DNA of 64,000 nucleotides from JALZKA01 sp963715405 (GTDB lineage Bacteria; Actinomycetota; Thermoleophilia; Solirubrobacterales; 70-9). The number at the start of each line of letters is the position of its first letter. Positions within the stretch are counted from its first letter, which is position 1. The position numbers and the translations under genes are program-made. Where the stretch lies: NCBI GenBank assembly GCA_963715405.1, contig OY970239.1, positions 2,232,001 to 2,296,000 of the forward strand. Direction: 5' to 3'. Below, piece after piece: positions 44,684 through 53,526 of the stretch. The notes under the pieces are model-generated. The model did not search any database, had not been told where the DNA came from, and saw only the letters and a list, made by a program, of their open reading frames with translations.

Positions 44684-46342
44684 ATGGAGAGCGCGAGCGT
44701 CGCGGCACCCGCGGCCCAAAGCGAGGTGGAGACCGGCGAGAAGGGCCTGAAGAAGGGCGCGATCGGTTTCTGGGACGGGCTCTCGATCGGCCTCGCGTCA
44801 ACCGCGCCCGCCTACTCGCTGGCGGCCGTAATCGGCTCAATCGTCGTCGCGGTCGGCGTCAAGGCGCCGGGCGTCCTCCTCATCTCGTTCGTGCCGATGT
44901 TCTTCATCGCCGCAGCGTTCTTCTACATGAACCGCGTCGACACGGACTGCGGGACGACGTTCTCCTGGGTCACGCGCGGCATGGGTCCCTGGGTCGGGTG
45001 GCTCGGAGGCTGGGCGATCTGCACGACCGGGATCCTCGTCATTGGCTCGCTTGCCGACGTCTCGGCGTACTACTTCTACGACCTGATCGGCGTCGGGTAT
45101 GGCGAGAACGCGAAGGGGAACCCGATCCCGCTTTATAAGTCCGAGGTTGCTGTGGCGATCCTGGCCGTCGCGATCATCGCGGTGATGACGGCAATCTGCG
45201 TGATCGGAACCGAGATCTCCGCGAAGCTCCAGCGCGTCTTCACGCTGGGGCAGGTGGCGATCCTCCTCATGTTCGCCGGCGCCGTCTTCGTGCGCCTCAT
45301 CGCAGGCAAGGTGCCCGAGAGCTCCATCAACCCTGAGCTCAGCTGGCTTTCGCCCTTCGGCGCCGAGTATTCGGGCCTCCTCGCGGGCGTGCTGCTCGCG
45401 GTCTTCATCTACTGGGGCTGGGAGTCGGCGGTGAACCTCTCCGAGGAGAGCGAGGACTCGTCGCGCGCTCCCGGCCTGGCCGGCCTTGCGAGCACGGTGA
45501 TTCTGCTCGTCACCTATATCGCCGTTGCGGTGGCGCTTGTCGCCTATGCGGGCCTCGGAGACCTCGAGAGCTTCGACGATGACGCGGGCGTGCTGGGATC
45601 GGTCGCAGAAGACGTGTTCGACCAGTTTCTTGGAAGCGAGGCGCTCGGCTCCGTTATGGCGAGCCTGGTCGTGGTAGCTGTGATCATCTCCGGCATCTCG
45701 TCGGCCCAGACGACGATCCTCCCCGGCTCTCGCACCTCGCTCTCGATGGCTGCGGCGGGCGCTTTGCCGAAGCCGTGGGCAAAGATCCACCCGCGCTTTC
45801 TCACCCCCGCCTTCGGCACGATCGTGATCGGCGTCCTCGCGACGCTCTGGTACGTCCCCGGCAAGCTCGTCTCGGAGAACTTCCTGTTCGACTCGCTCTC
45901 GGCGCTCAGCATCATGATCGCCTTCTACTACGGGCTTACCGGCGTGGCCTGCGCCATTTACTGGCGCAAGGAGCTATTTGCGTCGGCGAAGAACTTCCTC
46001 TTCATCGGGGTCGCGCCGCTCGTCGGCGCCGGCCTTCTCTTCTATCTCCTCTACGAATCCGTCGGCGACCTCTCCGACCCCAAGGCGTCGTACTCGGGGA
46101 CCGAGGTCTTCGGCCTCGGGGTCCCGCTGGTGATCGCGATCATCTTCATGGGCCTCGGCCTGGTCCTCATGGTCGCCTGGCGCTTCCTGGGCGGCGGGGC
46201 TGCGACCGAGTTCTTCCAGCGGGAACCGTTCGAGGCGGTCCCGCACGAGGTCGCTGCGGGGGAGGGCAAGGTCGAGGCGATCGGCGTCTCCGAGGCGGAA
46301 GCGGACGCCGGCGTCGACACCAAGAGTGAGGACGGCGGCTAA
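44684..46342 (+). CDS. APC superfamily amino acid permease
   Basis: A 552-residue transporter with about 12 to 14 TM segments. GFWDGLSIGLASTAPAYSLA forms TM1 with the family's unwound Gly/Ser segment; DTDCGTTFSWVTRGMGPWVG and WGWESAVNLSEE are typical of APC transporters for amino acids or amines. The C-terminal tail is acidic and cytoplasmic. GGGAGAA lies ahead of ATG 44684. It likely feeds the neighbouring decarboxylase cluster; the next gene's ATG overlaps its TAA by one base. Confidence 0.92.
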   Translation: MESASVAAPAAQSEVETGEKGLKKGAIGFWDGLSIGLASTAPAYSLAAVIGSIVVAVGVKAPGVLLISFVPMFFIAAAFFYMNRVDTDCGTTFSWVTRGMGPWVGWLGGWAICTTGILVIGSLADVSAYYFYDLIGVGYGENAKGNPIPLYKSEVAVAILAVAIIAVMTAICVIGTEISAKLQRVFTLGQVAILLMFAGAVFVRLIAGKVPESSINPELSWLSPFGAEYSGLLAGVLLAVFIYWGWESAVNLSEESEDSSRAPGLAGLASTVILLVTYIAVAVALVAYAGLGDLESFDDDAGVLGSVAEDVFDQFLGSEALGSVMASLVVVAVIISGISSAQTTILPGSRTSLSMAAAGALPKPWAKIHPRFLTPAFGTIVIGVLATLWYVPGKLVSENFLFDSLSALSIMIAFYYGLTGVACAIYWRKELFASAKNFLFIGVAPLVGAGLLFYLLYESVGDLSDPKASYSGTEVFGLGVPLVIAIIFMGLGLVLMVAWRFLGGGAATEFFQREPFEAVPHEVAAGEGKVEAIGVSEAEADAGVDTKSEDGG

Positions 46343-46758
46343 TGGGCGTCCTGGTCTTGGGCTACGACGGCTCGGACTGCGCGAAGGCGGCGCTGGACTC
46401 GGCAGCCGAGCTGGCGCAGGGCCTTGGCGACCGGATCGTGATCGGCTTCGGCTACCACCCGGGCGGCCCGGGCGAGGAGTCCACCGCGACCTCGGAAGCG
46501 ATCCTGAAGGTCGGGGAGCGCGTGACCTCAGAGGCCGTCGAGCGGGCGAGGACGGCCGGCGTCGAGGTCGAGATCGAGCTGGTGGACGAGCGCCCGACCG
46601 AAGCGCTCATCTCACTCGCCGACAAGTACGACGCCCGCGCCATCGTGGTCGGCTCATACGGCGAGCACCCGATCAAGGGGGCGCTCCTGGGATCGGTCCC
46701 CCACAAGCTGCTCCACCTCTCCGAGCGACCGGTGCTCGTCGTGCCCGCGCCCGCATAG
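46342..46758 (+). CDS. Universal stress protein family (UspA)
   Basis: A 138-residue UspA domain: VLVLGYDGSDCAKAAL at the N-terminus, ARAIVVGSYGEHPIKGALLGSVPHKLLHLSERPVLVVP with the ATP-binding G-2x-G-9x-G(S/T)-type segment. One-base overlap with the permease (TAATG) means it is coupled to it; Usp proteins next to transporters often bind or tune them, which is known for some homologues only. Confidence 0.92.
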   Translation: MGVLVLGYDGSDCAKAALDSAAELAQGLGDRIVIGFGYHPGGPGEESTATSEAILKVGERVTSEAVERARTAGVEVEIELVDERPTEALISLADKYDARAIVVGSYGEHPIKGALLGSVPHKLLHLSERPVLVVPAPA

Positions 46759-46795
46759 GCTCGTCCCTAGCCCAGCGCTGGCTATCGTCGCCTGC

Positions 46796-47860
46796 ATGAG
46801 CGACTTCGAAAAGCTTCGCGACCTGCCGATCGAGGTTGATCGCTACGAGCTGGAGGCCAATGACCGCGAGTACTCGGCTGACTTCACGCGTGGGTCCACC
46901 ATCGTCCATCTCCAAGGCGGCGGCGAAGAGGGCTTGGGCGAAGACGTCGCCTACGAGGTGCTCGACCACATCGCGAACCGCGACCTGGGCGCGCGCTTTG
47001 ACCTGACCGCCCCGAAGACGCTTGGCGAGATGTGCGAGCTGCTGGGCGAGCTCGACCTCTTCGAGGGCTCCCCGCCCGAGCGGGAGCCCTCGCGCCACTA
47101 CCGCCGCTGGGCGTTCGAATCGGCTGCACTCGACCTCGCGCTTCGCCAATCTGGACTCTCACTGCACGAGGCGGTCGGGCGCGATCCGAAGCCGCTTCGC
47201 TTCGTCTGCTCGACCCGGCTCACGAGCTTCGGGGACGACACGGCCTCGTCGACCCACGCGATCACGAGCCGCCTCGAGCGCTACCCGGGCCTCGAGTTCA
47301 AGCTCGACCCCGAGAACGACTGGACCCCGGAGCTGATCGACGAGATCGCCGCGGTCGCCTCAGTCCAGACGATGGACCTCAAGGGTTACTACAAGGGCAC
47401 CGTGGTGGAGGTGGAGACGGACCCAGAGCTCTACCGCGCGGTCGCCGAGAAGTTCCCGGAGGCGTGGCTTGAGGATCCGGACCTGACGTCCGAGACGCGG
47501 GAGGTCCTCGAGCCGCACTGGGCCCGGCTTACCTACGATGCGCCGCTTCACTCGCTCGCCGACATCCGGGAACTCAAACCCGAGCGTGCGATCAACTCGA
47601 AGCCCTCGCGCTTCGGCTCGCTCGAGGAGCTCATGGAGATCTACGCCTATTGCGAGGACCGCGGACTCCAGATCTACGGCGGCGGGCAGGGTGAGGTCGG
47701 CTTGGGCCGGGGCCAGATTCAGTATCTGGCCTCGCTCTATCACCCCGACACGCCGAACGACGTCGCGCCCGCGGGCTACAACGACCCGGCCGTCCCCGAA
47801 GGCCTGCCCACGAGCCCGATGGAGCCGGTGCCGAGCAAGACCGGATTTCGCTGGGGCTAG
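46796..47860 (+). CDS. Enolase superfamily protein (mandelate racemase/muconate lactonizing-like)
   Basis: A 354-residue protein with capping domain up to about 110 and a barrel with LEFKLDPENDW (Lys), MDLKGYYKG, AWLEDPDL (metal Glu/Asp), INSKPSRFGSLEEL and YGGGQGEVGLGRGQIQ. The metal site departs from the usual D-E-E spacing, so the reaction may be new or lost. It follows the UspA gene by 37 bases. Substrate unknown. Confidence 0.8.
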   Translation: MSDFEKLRDLPIEVDRYELEANDREYSADFTRGSTIVHLQGGGEEGLGEDVAYEVLDHIANRDLGARFDLTAPKTLGEMCELLGELDLFEGSPPEREPSRHYRRWAFESAALDLALRQSGLSLHEAVGRDPKPLRFVCSTRLTSFGDDTASSTHAITSRLERYPGLEFKLDPENDWTPELIDEIAAVASVQTMDLKGYYKGTVVEVETDPELYRAVAEKFPEAWLEDPDLTSETREVLEPHWARLTYDAPLHSLADIRELKPERAINSKPSRFGSLEELMEIYAYCEDRGLQIYGGGQGEVGLGRGQIQYLASLYHPDTPNDVAPAGYNDPAVPEGLPTSPMEPVPSKTGFRWG

Positions 47861-48270
47861 ACCTCTCCCCCCTCCGCCGCCGCGAGCGCCTTCTTCCACG
47901 CCCTCGCCTTACCCCGCCCGGACATCAGGTTGAACGTCTGAAGGACGGCGCCGCCGACGGGGTGGTCATAGGAGACGACCCACTTCCGCGTTGGCCCTTC
48001 GATCAGCATCATCGGGCCACCCGTGATCGGCCAGGTCACGGCGCATTCTTCCAGCGGAAGCGAGAAGGCGAGGATCTCGTCCCCTAGCTCGATCCGTTCG
48101 GCCAAGCGCTCGGCGCCCAGCTCATCCTCCAGCCAGCCGAGCGAGGCCTCGGCGGCGTCCGCGTCGAGCTTGAACGAGATGACGCCTTCCGAGAGCGAGA
48201 GCAAGCCGGAGATCGGAAACGGGTTGAAACGGTTGCGAAGCAGCCAGGCCTTGTCCTCGCGCGCCTCCAT
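47857..48270 (-). CDS. Conserved hypothetical protein
   Basis: A 137-residue soluble protein, EDKAWLLRNRFNPFPISGLL, WPITGGPMMLIEG, RKWVVSYDHPVGGAVLQTFN. The alternating strands suggest a beta-barrel-like or PH-like fold, but I do not know the family. Convergent with the enolase-like gene, four-base stop overlap. Confidence 0.7.
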   Translation of the reverse strand: MEAREDKAWLLRNRFNPFPISGLLSLSEGVISFKLDADAAEASLGWLEDELGAERLAERIELGDEILAFSLPLEECAVTWPITGGPMMLIEGPTRKWVVSYDHPVGGAVLQTFNLMSGRGKARAWKKALAAAEGGEV

Positions 48271-48291
48271 GTCCTAGGTAGTGTCTCGCAT

Positions 48292-48828
48292 ATGGCCTCA
48301 AAGACGTTCGCGCAAGCCCTGAACGAGCACGTCCCGAGCGAGTTCGCGGCGTCACAGGCGTATCTGGCGGCGGCGATCTATTACGACGCGAACACGATGC
48401 CGCGGATGGCCGCCTTCTTCTACCGGCAGGCGATCGAAGAGCGAAACCACGCCATGATGATCATCCGCTACCTCCTCGACATCGAGGCCGAGGCGACGAT
48501 CCCGGGCGTCGCCGCCCCCACCGGGGGCTTCAAAGACCTCGTCGAGCCGGTGAGAATTGCGCTCGAACAGGAACGAAAGGTGACCGGGCAGTTCAACGAT
48601 CTGACTTCCATCGCACGTGCTGCCAACGACTTTCAGGGCGAGCAGTTCCTCCAGTGGTTCTTAAAGGAGCAGGTCGAGGAGGTGTCGCTCATGAGCGATC
48701 TCCTCACCGTGGTCGAGCGGGCAAAGGACCGCCCCCTCGACATCGAGGAGTACCTGGCACGAGAGGGTCTCGGCGACCACGAGGACGAAGCCCTCGGCGC
48801 GCCCACCGCGGCCGGCGGAACCCTCTGA
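48292..48828 (+). CDS. Non-heme ferritin
   Basis: A 178-residue four-helix iron store. SEFAASQAYLAAAIYYD, QAIEERNHAMMIIRYLLD and GEQFLQWFLKEQVEEV carry the ferroxidase Glu/His ligands in the expected order. The 30-residue tail is acidic. It likely stores iron for the di-iron and Fe-S enzymes. Divergent from the gene at 47857 with 21 bases between starts. Confidence 0.94.
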   Translation: MASKTFAQALNEHVPSEFAASQAYLAAAIYYDANTMPRMAAFFYRQAIEERNHAMMIIRYLLDIEAEATIPGVAAPTGGFKDLVEPVRIALEQERKVTGQFNDLTSIARAANDFQGEQFLQWFLKEQVEEVSLMSDLLTVVERAKDRPLDIEEYLAREGLGDHEDEALGAPTAAGGTL

Positions 48829-48864
48829 GGGGTCAGACCCCTCTCCGGTTCCGGGCCTGACCCC
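48829..48864. terminator. REP-like palindrome, bidirectional terminator between ferritin and NTF2-like gene
   Basis: GGGGTCAGACCCC (48829-48841) is itself a palindrome with one central base; GGGGTCAG pairs with CTGACCCC (48857-48864). The core matches that of the hairpins at 25349 and 58696. Confidence 0.6.
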
Positions 48865-49350
48865 CTAGGGCCTGTCGGCGCGGAAGCGGGCGAGCTCGGC
48901 GGCGGCGTTCGCGCGCACCTTCGAGCGAAGCATCGGCGTCCAGCCGAGCGTAAGTCCAGCCGGCCCGAGCGCCTGGCGTGACCAGCGCCAGAAGGGGAAG
49001 TCGTCCTGCTGTTCAGAGATCAGGCCGCTCTCGTCGAAGCGGAAGTCTGAGCGCACCCTGTTGACGACGTTGCGCCCCGTCGCGCCGAACGTATAGGTGG
49101 CGATCCAGCGCGCTGCCCCCGCCTCGGCATCCGCCTTGGCCTCGGGCAGCTCAACCGAAAGGTCGGTCGCCCGCGACGTCAGCATCCGCCACATGTCGCC
49201 CGCCTGCGAGCCCGTGAGCTCCAGGAATACGGGGTCCGAAAAGGTTGCGTCGGGCGCGTAGCAGGAGGCCATCGCTTCGCCATCGTGCGCGTCGAGCCCG
49301 GCGTAGAGCTTCCGGATCGTCGCCTCGTTCTGCTCGGCTGCGTCAGCCAT
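48865..49350 (-). CDS. Nuclear transport factor 2 family protein
   Basis: A 161-residue protein of the SnoaL/NTF2 fold: EATIRKLYAGLDAHDGEAM, CYAPDATFSDPVF, RWIATYTFGATGRNVVN and FDESGLISEQQDDFPFWRW, a common hydratase/isomerase-like arrangement. The frame opens at 49554, but ATG 49350 begins the domain; upstream residues are unlike the family. Divergent from the protease. Confidence 0.85.
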   Translation of the reverse strand: MADAAEQNEATIRKLYAGLDAHDGEAMASCYAPDATFSDPVFLELTGSQAGDMWRMLTSRATDLSVELPEAKADAEAGAARWIATYTFGATGRNVVNRVRSDFRFDESGLISEQQDDFPFWRWSRQALGPAGLTLGWTPMLRSKVRANAAAELARFRADRP

Positions 49351-49408
49351 CGCTGCGAGCGTATACCTCCGGTGCACAACGCGACCTCGCTCTGTCACTC
49401 TTTCCAAG

Positions 49409-50224
49409 GTGAGAAGGCGGGGGAACCTAAGGGCGACTCTTGCGGGCGTCGGGATCGGGTTCTGGCTGGCGATGGCCGGCGGCGTCGCTGCGGGTCCGAG
49501 CACGGAGCGAATCGTGGGTGGCGACGTGGCAGATCCGGCCGACTGGCCCCTCATCGCCGCCGTTGTCTCGCCCCACGGCCGATTTCACTGCGGCGGCAGC
49601 GTGATTGCTCCGGATGCGGTTCTCACTGCCGCGCATTGTGTTCGCGGCGCGGCTCCGTTTCAGCTGCGGGTTGTCACCGGGCGTTTCGACTTGACTAACG
49701 AGTCCGCCGGGCAAGAGATCGAGATCAAACAGTTCTCCATTCACCCTCTATTCGAACGAAGGCGCCGCCACGACATAGCCGTCATTCACCTTCGGAGCGC
49801 GACCACGTCCTACCCCGCCCTCTTACCGACTAAGAAAGAGGACCGAGCCGAAACCTCGGCCGGATCAGAGCTTCGCGTCGCGGGATGGGGCGGAACGAGG
49901 CGCAACGGAGGCGAACCGTCCGACGTCCTGCTCGACGTCCCGCTCTTCGCCATCGCCAACTCGGAATGCCGCGGATACTTCAGGATCTTCCACCCCGCAG
50001 AGGAGGTGTGCGCGTTCGGAGAGCAGCAGCCGAACGGCAATTACGACGACTCGTGCTACGGAGACTCGGGAGGCCCCCTGGTGGCCGACGCCCCCCGGGG
50101 CGCGCTCCTGGTCGGCGTGGTCTCCTACGGCGGACGCCAGTGCGGGGTCAGCAAGCCTGGCGTTTACGCGGCCGTCGCCGACAACCTCTCCTTCATCAAG
50201 CGCAAGGCGGGTCTCGCGCGGTAG
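49409..50224 (+). CDS. Trypsin-like serine protease (S1)
   Basis: A 271-residue secreted protease with signal peptide (LAGVGIGFWLAMAGGVAAG). RIVGGDVADPADWP marks the mature N-terminus; TAAHC holds His, HDIAVIHL the Asp and CYGDSGGPLV the Ser. The residue six before the active Ser is Asp (DDSCYGDSGG), which suggests trypsin-like Lys/Arg specificity. Conserved Cys pairs are present. GTG 49409. Confidence 0.92.
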   Translation: MRRRGNLRATLAGVGIGFWLAMAGGVAAGPSTERIVGGDVADPADWPLIAAVVSPHGRFHCGGSVIAPDAVLTAAHCVRGAAPFQLRVVTGRFDLTNESAGQEIEIKQFSIHPLFERRRRHDIAVIHLRSATTSYPALLPTKKEDRAETSAGSELRVAGWGGTRRNGGEPSDVLLDVPLFAIANSECRGYFRIFHPAEEVCAFGEQQPNGNYDDSCYGDSGGPLVADAPRGALLVGVVSYGGRQCGVSKPGVYAAVADNLSFIKRKAGLAR

Positions 50225-50236
50225 GCCGCGGGGCTA

Positions 50237-50310
<74 letters not shown>

Positions 50311-50376
50311 GGCGCCGCCGATTCTACGCACCGGGTCTGCCCGGCTTCCCTCGGCGCGAACTGAGGCGATCCGGGA

Positions 50377-50451
50377 CCAAGGGGTGGGCCCGATTTGCCT
50401 CAGATCAGGAGTCGCAGCGAAAGCGAAGTCTCTGACGCCCAAGGGGTGGGC
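50377..50451. repeat. 13-bp direct repeats upstream of the FAH-family gene
   Basis: CCAAGGGGTGGGC at 50377-50389 and 50439-50451, 62 bp apart, in the 190-base gap between tRNA-Asp and ATG 50501. Could be regulatory sites. No further features are visible in this gap. Confidence 0.4.
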
Positions 50452-50500
50452 ACGAGCGACAACGCTTCGCCCTCCTCTGCCGACTACCCTGCGCGCCTGG

Positions 50501-51337
50501 ATGAGGCTGGTGACCTACGAGAGCGAGCGGGGTCCCCGTGCGGGCGTGCTTCGCGACGACAAGGTCGTCGATGCCTGGGATGCCATCGGCGGCTCGGGAT
50601 CGACAATACGTGAGCTGCTATCGGCCGAACGGCTCCCAGAGCTGGACGCGGCCGAGGATGCGGACGCCGTGCCGGCCTCGGAGGTTTCGCTACTTCCCCC
50701 GGTTCCCGACCCCGAGAAGATCCTTTGCATCGGCCTCAACTACCGCTCCCACGCGGAGGAGACCAAGCAATCCATCCCGGAAGTGCCCACCGTTTTCGCC
50801 AAGTTCAGAAACGCCCTCACGTCGCCGGACGCGACGGTCGCCCTGCCGGCGGCGTCAGACAAGGTCGACTACGAGGCGGAGGTGTGCATCGTGATCGGCA
50901 CCCGCCTGAAGGAGGTCGGCCCGGAGGAAGGACTCGCCGGCATCGCCGGGTACACGCTCATGAACGACCTCTCGGCGCGAGACCTCCAGCTCGCCACCAC
51001 GCAATGGATCTCGGGTAAGTCCTTCGACGGCGCGGCACCATGCGGTCCCGCCCTCGTCACCGTGGACGAAGCGGGGCCTCACGACGGAATCGAGTTCTCA
51101 CTGACCCTCAACGGCGAGGAGATGCAGCGCTCGGCGACCTCGGACCTGATCTTCAAGGCTCCCGCGCTCGTCGCTCACCTCTCGAACCTGATGACGCTCG
51201 AACCGGGCGATCTCATCTCCACCGGCACACCTTCGGGCGTGGGCATCGCCCGGCAGCCCAGCGTCTGGCTCAAGCCCGGCGACGTCGTCGAGATCAACTC
51301 GCCGCAGCTGGGCCTTCTGCGGACCCACCTCGCGTAG
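50501..51337 (+). CDS. Fumarylacetoacetate hydrolase family protein
   Basis: A 278-residue metal-dependent hydrolase/isomerase. KILCIGLNYRSHAEETKQ, DYEAEVCIVIG with the metal Glu ligands, NDLSARDLQ, KSFDGAAPCGPALV and STGTPSGVGIAR are all standard for the family. Activity could be 2-keto-3-deoxy acid or acylpyruvate cleavage. ATG 50501 (MRLVTYESE) fits the family start. Confidence 0.9.
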   Translation: MRLVTYESERGPRAGVLRDDKVVDAWDAIGGSGSTIRELLSAERLPELDAAEDADAVPASEVSLLPPVPDPEKILCIGLNYRSHAEETKQSIPEVPTVFAKFRNALTSPDATVALPAASDKVDYEAEVCIVIGTRLKEVGPEEGLAGIAGYTLMNDLSARDLQLATTQWISGKSFDGAAPCGPALVTVDEAGPHDGIEFSLTLNGEEMQRSATSDLIFKAPALVAHLSNLMTLEPGDLISTGTPSGVGIARQPSVWLKPGDVVEINSPQLGLLRTHLA

Positions 51338-51490
51338 CTGCCTCGCCTCGACGAGGGACCCGGTTGGCCAACGCCTCGCCGTCACTCATCGCGAATGAGC
51401 CGGTTTTCGGCTCTGTGCGTATAGAGAAGAACCACCCCATGTCTCTACGTATAAACCAGCACAAATACAGAAGCCGCGGATGAGAAACAA

Positions 51491-52774
51491 ATGAGAATCG
51501 CTGTCATCGGAACGGGCATCTCTGGCCTCACCTCTGGGCACATCCTGTGTCGTGAACACGACGTGGTCGTGTATGAGGGCCTTTCCCAACCCGGGGGACA
51601 TGCGAACACCGTTTGTGTAACGGACAGCACAAACAAGGAGCATTGGGTCGATACCGGCTTCATCGTTCTCAACGACCGGAACTATCCGAACTTCTCCAAG
51701 CTCCTGGCCGAGCTCGGGGTTCCCACCCGCCCCACGGCGATGGGACTCTCGATCTCGACCCCGGACGGTTCCTTCGAGTTCGCGGGGACGGCGCGCGGCG
51801 TCCTCGCCCAACCATCCAACGTCGTGCGGCCAAAGTTCCTGCGGATGCTTCGCGACCAGCTCCGCTTCAACCGCGACGCTCGAGCGATGATCGGACGGAC
51901 CGGCGGCCCGTCGGTAGGAGAGTTCGTCCGCGACATGGGCTACTCGGACTGGTTCATGGAGCGGATCGTGATGCCGGAGGTATCGGCGGTCTGGTCGTCC
52001 GACCCCGCGGCGGTCTGGGACTTTCCGGTTGCCTTCCTCGCCGAGTTCCTGGCGAACCATGGACAGCTCGAGTTGCGAGGGCGGCCGCGATGGCGCACGG
52101 TCGCCGGCGGCTCCCGCGCTTACGTGAACGTGATCGCGGACGAGCTCGGCTCGCGCCTGCGCTTCGGGGCACGGGTGAGGCGGATCGAGCGCCTGGCCAT
52201 GGGCGGTGTTGCGGTTGAAGCGGACGGCTTAGACGCCGAGGTCTTCGACGAGGTCGTGGTCGCGGCCCACGCCGACCAGGCTCTCGCGATGCTGGCTCGC
52301 CCGACCGGAGCAGAGCGCGATGTCCTCGGAGCGATGCGCTATCAGCCCAACGAAGCGGTGCTTCACACCGACGCTTCGCTGATGCCGAGGCGAAAGGGAG
52401 CTTGGGCAAGCTGGAATTTCCATCTCACCGGCGGTTCCGAGCTGCCGACGATGAGCTACTGGATGAACCGCCTTCAGGGACTCGACTCTTCCGATGACAT
52501 CTTCGTGACGCTCAACCGCACCGACTCGATCGATCCCGCAAAGATCATCGAGGTAATCCCCTACGAGCACCCGATCGTCACGCATGACGCGGTCGCGGCT
52601 CAGGGGCGCTGGGCTGAGATCTCGGGCGCCGATCGCATCCACTACTGCGGCGCGTACTGGCGCTGGGGCTTTCACGAGGACGGGTGCTGGAGCGCGATCA
52701 GGGCGTGCGCGTCCCTCCTCGAGGCCCAAGCGCATGAAAGCCGCTCGGTGTCCCTGGTGGAGGCCGCCGCATGA
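51491..52774 (+). CDS. FAD-dependent amine oxidase-like protein of the cyclopropane-fatty-acid operon
   Basis: A 427-residue flavoprotein; dinucleotide-binding AVIGTGISGLTSGHIL at the N-terminus, VYEGLSQPGGHANTV and the C-terminal HYCGAYWRWGFHEDGCWSA where FAD binds. This family is fixed next to DUF1365 and CFA-synthase genes in many bacteria, suggesting a role in modifying lipid acyl chains. An AT-rich leader (51410-51490) should hold the operon promoter; it contains TATAGAGA and TCTCTA as loose inverted copies. The stop overlaps the next ATG. Confidence 0.9.
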   Translation: MRIAVIGTGISGLTSGHILCREHDVVVYEGLSQPGGHANTVCVTDSTNKEHWVDTGFIVLNDRNYPNFSKLLAELGVPTRPTAMGLSISTPDGSFEFAGTARGVLAQPSNVVRPKFLRMLRDQLRFNRDARAMIGRTGGPSVGEFVRDMGYSDWFMERIVMPEVSAVWSSDPAAVWDFPVAFLAEFLANHGQLELRGRPRWRTVAGGSRAYVNVIADELGSRLRFGARVRRIERLAMGGVAVEADGLDAEVFDEVVVAAHADQALAMLARPTGAERDVLGAMRYQPNEAVLHTDASLMPRRKGAWASWNFHLTGGSELPTMSYWMNRLQGLDSSDDIFVTLNRTDSIDPAKIIEVIPYEHPIVTHDAVAAQGRWAEISGADRIHYCGAYWRWGFHEDGCWSAIRACASLLEAQAHESRSVSLVEAAA

Positions 52775-53526
52775 CGGAAAGCGCCATCTACGAAGGCTGG
52801 GTGCGTCATCGGCGCCACGACCCGGTCGACCACGAATTTCGCTATCCCCTCTTCATGGCCTACTTGGACCTAGGCGAGCTGCCTTGGGTTCTCGACCCAT
52901 ACCCGGGCTGGTCGGCGCGTCGGCCCGCCCTTGCCCGATTCAAGCGCTCGGACTATCTGGGCGATCCGGGTCGGCCCCTCGCCGAGTGCGTGCGCGAGGC
53001 GGTTGCCGAGCGATCCGGCTCAGAGCCGAAGGGACCGATTCGCCTGCTCACCAACCTGCGCTACTTCGGCCACGCCTTCAACCCCGTGTCCTTCTACTAC
53101 TGCTTTGACGAAGCGGGCGGGCGAGTCGAGCACGTGCTCGCGGAGGTGACGAACACGCCGTGGGGCGAGCGTCACTCCTACCTCCTCGCCGGCACGACCG
53201 GCTCGGAGCGCATCATCCGGGGCGAGATCGACAAGGCGTTTCACGTTTCGCCGCTGATGGACATGGGCCACACGTACGACTGGCGCTCGACGGAGCCCGG
53301 CGACCGCGTCCAGGTCCACATCGACTCGCGCTCGCAAGACACCGAGGTGAGCGACTTCGATGCGACGCTTTCGCTCACACGGCGGGAGCTCTCGCCGGCG
53401 GCCACACGTGACATCCTTGTTCGCTACCCGGCGATGACCATGCAGGTGGTGGCGAAGATCTACTGGCAGTCCCTGCGCCTTTGGCTGAAGGGCGCCCCTT
53501 ACTTCCCGCATCCGGAGCGCGGATGA
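52771..53526 (+). CDS. DUF1365 family protein
   Basis: A 251-residue protein, family marks ESAIYEGWVRHRR, RFKRSDYLGD, NLRYFGHAFNPVSFYYCFD, VTNTPWGERHSYLL and KAFHVSPLMDM. Always linked to CFA synthase and the amine oxidase; biochemical role unproven. Four-base overlaps on both sides. Confidence 0.92.
   Translation: MTESAIYEGWVRHRRHDPVDHEFRYPLFMAYLDLGELPWVLDPYPGWSARRPALARFKRSDYLGDPGRPLAECVREAVAERSGSEPKGPIRLLTNLRYFGHAFNPVSFYYCFDEAGGRVEHVLAEVTNTPWGERHSYLLAGTTGSERIIRGEIDKAFHVSPLMDMGHTYDWRSTEPGDRVQVHIDSRSQDTEVSDFDATLSLTRRELSPAATRDILVRYPAMTMQVVAKIYWQSLRLWLKGAPYFPHPERG

Noticed and set aside
44837..45790. 317-codon minus-strand frame
   Set aside because: Antisense shadow of the APC permease.
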